In this document: one piece after another, positions 62,001 to 64,000 of the stretch
Position numbering within the stretch: the first letter of the stretch is position 1
Layout of the letters: every line of letters begins with the position of its first letter
Origin: Pogona vitticeps
Lineage: Eukaryota > Chordata > Lepidosauria > Squamata > Agamidae
DNA length: 64,000 nucleotides
Assembly: GCF_051106095.1 (NCBI RefSeq)
Contig: NC_135785.1
Location: 188,587,545-188,651,544 of the forward strand
Direction: 5' to 3'
Made by a program: the position numbers and the translations under genes
Notes under the pieces: model-generated
The model's database searches: none
What the model saw: the letters and a program-made list of their open reading frames with translations, nothing else
Told to the model about the DNA's origin: nothing

Positions 62001-63270
62001 TTTTTCTTTGTTGTCTGATGCAGCGAATAGCCTCCCTAATTTTGGCATTTCCAAATATTTCAAGTCATTTTTTAAAATAGAGTTTCTTGTACACATGTAA
62101 TGTCTAAATTCAGTTTCTTAAGCTGATGCTATATTTTTTCCTGTTTTTCAGGTCCATTCAATCCATTTACATTAATAGTGATTAGTCTCAGCTGGTTTTT
62201 AGACATTTCCTGTTTGCTTATTACCTCCGTGGTCCTCCCTCTTCCTTGTTGATCTGGTCTGGATCTTTTCTACTATAGATTTTTTTGCCTCTTTGGTCTC
62301 AACCTCCTGCTCCTGATCCTCCTCTTCTTCCTCTTCACTTTCCTGGGCTTTTTCTGAGTCTATGGATTTCCTGCCTTCTGTTGCATCTCTCCTTTGAAGT
62401 TCTTCCTCGTTTCTTTTCTTCTCCCTTCTTCCTCCATATCTATCCAGGAAGGCCTCTGCTTTAAGCATAGTGTTTATATATTGTCGCTGACCTTGATAGT
62501 AGAATTGCACACCTTCTGAGATGATCCCTTTATAACTAATCTGCTTTTTCATCAAAAATTCTGTTAATTGTTTATGATCTGCCCTTTTATTTCTGACTCT
62601 CCAGGGAATGTCCTTCAATATTTTATAATCTTTTTTTTTCCAAACCAGCTGTTTCTCTTTTAAGTTTGCCAAAACTTGATTTCTAAATGAGCTCCTTAAA
62701 AATTTTACGTGAATCTCTTTCAGTTTACAGTTGCTCCTTGTATAAATAATTGAAGACCACCATGCATTGTCAAAACTCTGATTTATTTCTTCAGGGGCAG
62801 TCCTACAATAGGAATGAGTAATTGTGTTATAATTTCTCTAAGATCTTCTTCCCGTTCTTCTTCTGTGTTTTGAAAACATACTATATATGATGCCTTTTCA
62901 ATCTCCAGATAAGTCAGCATTCTTTCCTGCTGTATTATTTTTGAGTTTTGTTCCTGTTCATTGTGTTCCAATTCAGCCAGCCTATTTTCTTGAATATTAA
63001 CTTGCTTTGTTAGATGGTTTTCCTGTTTTTCAGGATTTTCTGTTGATTCTCATTCATTTGGATTCCCAAGTCCTCTACTTTTTTATCTAAAGCTTGTATA
63101 TCTTGTCTAATTTGTTCTGCATGCCTGTCCAGTTCAGGTGAAAAAAAGACTTGCATTCTCTGTTCCATCTGCCTTAATTCAGAATTGTTTGTCAACAGCT
63201 TTGTAGCCCCGATTCAATTTGGGGACTCCCTTTACCAGCCTGTTTCCCCCTCTGTGCCATTATAATTTCA
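59041..63270 (-). mobile_element. L1-type LINE, minus strand, defective
   Basis: Reading from high to low coordinates: an ORF1 coiled-coil part (about 63195-63010, EQRMQVFFSPELDRHAEQI) and ORF1 C-terminal part (62672-62199), then ORF2 with endonuclease-like sequence (61990-61721, NIYAPNKNQDTF), a linker (61548-61300), reverse transcriptase (61175-60918, KGTRQGCPLSPLLF, YADDLVI), KYLGINMTKK and GRIAAIKMNILPKL (60873-60619), and a C-terminal part (60471 down to about 59.1 kb, ITLQNQRLLKIEGHDLRLGW). It is broken by several frame changes and by the hAT MITE at 59997-60132. The order and motifs are those of vertebrate L1, so it is a near full-length but dead copy. Confidence 0.85.
59997..60132. 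mobile_element. hAT-type MITE inside L1 (8-bp TSD)
   Basis: A 136-bp palindromic element with ends cactggttcttaacctt and its complement aaggttaagaaccactg, flanked by exact CTCTAAAT at 59989-59996 and 60133-60140. It interrupts the ORF2 C-terminal region, so it inserted after the L1 did. Confidence 0.9.
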
Positions 63271-63431
63271 ATTAAATTTATCTGCCTTCAAAACTATAAA
63301 TAAGTAAACATATAACTTCCTATCATTGTCTATATATCTTTGTTTTTAACCCTATCCTTATTAGTGTCCTTTAAATATAATCAATTTCACATATTTAAGA
63401 GATCTGGAAATCCCAAATTTGATATCGGATT

Positions 63432-63433
<2 letters not shown>

Positions 63434-63496
<63 letters not shown>

Positions 63497-63511
63497 ACAC
63501 ACGCACGCACG

Positions 63512-63546
<35 letters not shown>
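63434..63546. repeat. (CA)n microsatellite with GCAC variants
   Basis: A long dinucleotide run with a central block of cgca units, upstream of the L1 ORF1. It may be part of the L1 5' UTR or independent. It has no spacer structure and is not a CRISPR array. Confidence 0.97.
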
Positions 63547-63549
<3 letters not shown>

Positions 63550-64000
63550 AAAGGGAGAAAAACTTGCAAGAAGTTATTATAATCTAAATCTCCAGCAGAT
63601 GGTGCTATTGTCTCCTTAATATCTAAAGTTCAGAACTCCGGAATCAGTAAAGCAAAATCAGATACAGTCCAGGGATTCACCACTATAAATTTCCAGTTAT
63701 ATAGTTCCAAAGGGTGGAGGGGAGTTAATTTGTAATCCAGTTTTATATTCTTAAATCTACGACACGTGTAATCCACCGATTGATATAACAACAGCCACCG
63801 TGCCAAGGTAAGCAAGAGAGAGGAAAGGAAAAAAAAACAGCACCAAATTTGTAATCCACAGTTTATGTTTCCGTCTGGCTGTAGACTCCTTGAGTCTCTT
63901 GTTCAAATATTATGTATCGGATTTATATTTCATGTTGTAATCTTCAACTTAGTTGGCAGCAAGCTCAGTACCAAAGTACCAAAATGTCAAAATAAACAAA
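63547..64000. other. Right edge of window, probable L1 5' UTR
   Basis: Sequence upstream of L1 ORF1 on the minus strand. No coding frame was recognised; the L1 5' boundary was not found. Confidence 0.35.

Noticed and set aside
63387-63582. CRISPR-like array
   Set aside because: A simple CA run with GCAC variants; no spacers.

Overview
This is a vertebrate nuclear window, most likely from a squamate reptile (lizard or snake). Two intron-rich host genes are read on the + strand: EIF2S3 (translation factor eIF2 gamma; first exon lies left of the window) and ZFX (acidic activator with 13 C2H2 zinc fingers; whole coding region inside). EIF2S3 followed by ZFX in the same orientation is the order known from human Xp22. 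The squamate call rests on the repeats: BovB LINEs, tRNA-headed SINEs with BovB-like tails (Sauria type), SINEs with CR1-like tails, a Gmr1-like element, DIRS elements and a lizard-type L1.

Layout. 1-16.5 kb: EIF2S3 exons 2-12, which give residues 24-472 with no interruption. Its introns hold a 5'-truncated BovB (4.0-6.0 kb), a decayed antisense RTE-like LINE (12.5-13.4 kb) and two copies of a short hammerhead-like repeat. 16.5-21 kb: intergenic, with a complete Tc1-type DNA transposon whose 344-residue transposase frame is open. 21.1-22.1 kb: the CpG-island promoter of ZFX. 24.7-41.6 kb: seven ZFX coding exons (795 residues), then a 3' UTR that may run to about 44.2 kb. ZFX introns carry SINEs, a CpG-dense Tigger-type foldback element, an R4-like LINE 3' end, several MITEs and an LTR-element fossil with a SCAN-like Gag. 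44.4-64 kb: no host gene recognised. This part holds a second BovB tail, hAT-type MITEs, a DIRS fossil (48.8-57.6 kb) interrupted by a large Gmr1-like LTR fossil (about 49.8-55.7 kb), and an L1 on the minus strand (about 59.0-63.3 kb).

The host genes act independently: EIF2S3 encodes the GTP-binding subunit of the initiator-tRNA carrier eIF2, and ZFX encodes a nuclear transcriptional activator. The most striking non-genic signal is a family of four short insertions (7.18, 10.46, 23.72 and 32.44 kb). Each has a 12-14 bp target-site duplication and foldback or rearranged structure, and three carry a hammerhead-ribozyme-like core, as expected of Penelope-like or retrozyme-like elements. All calls come from reading the sequence and from remembered families; no database search was run.
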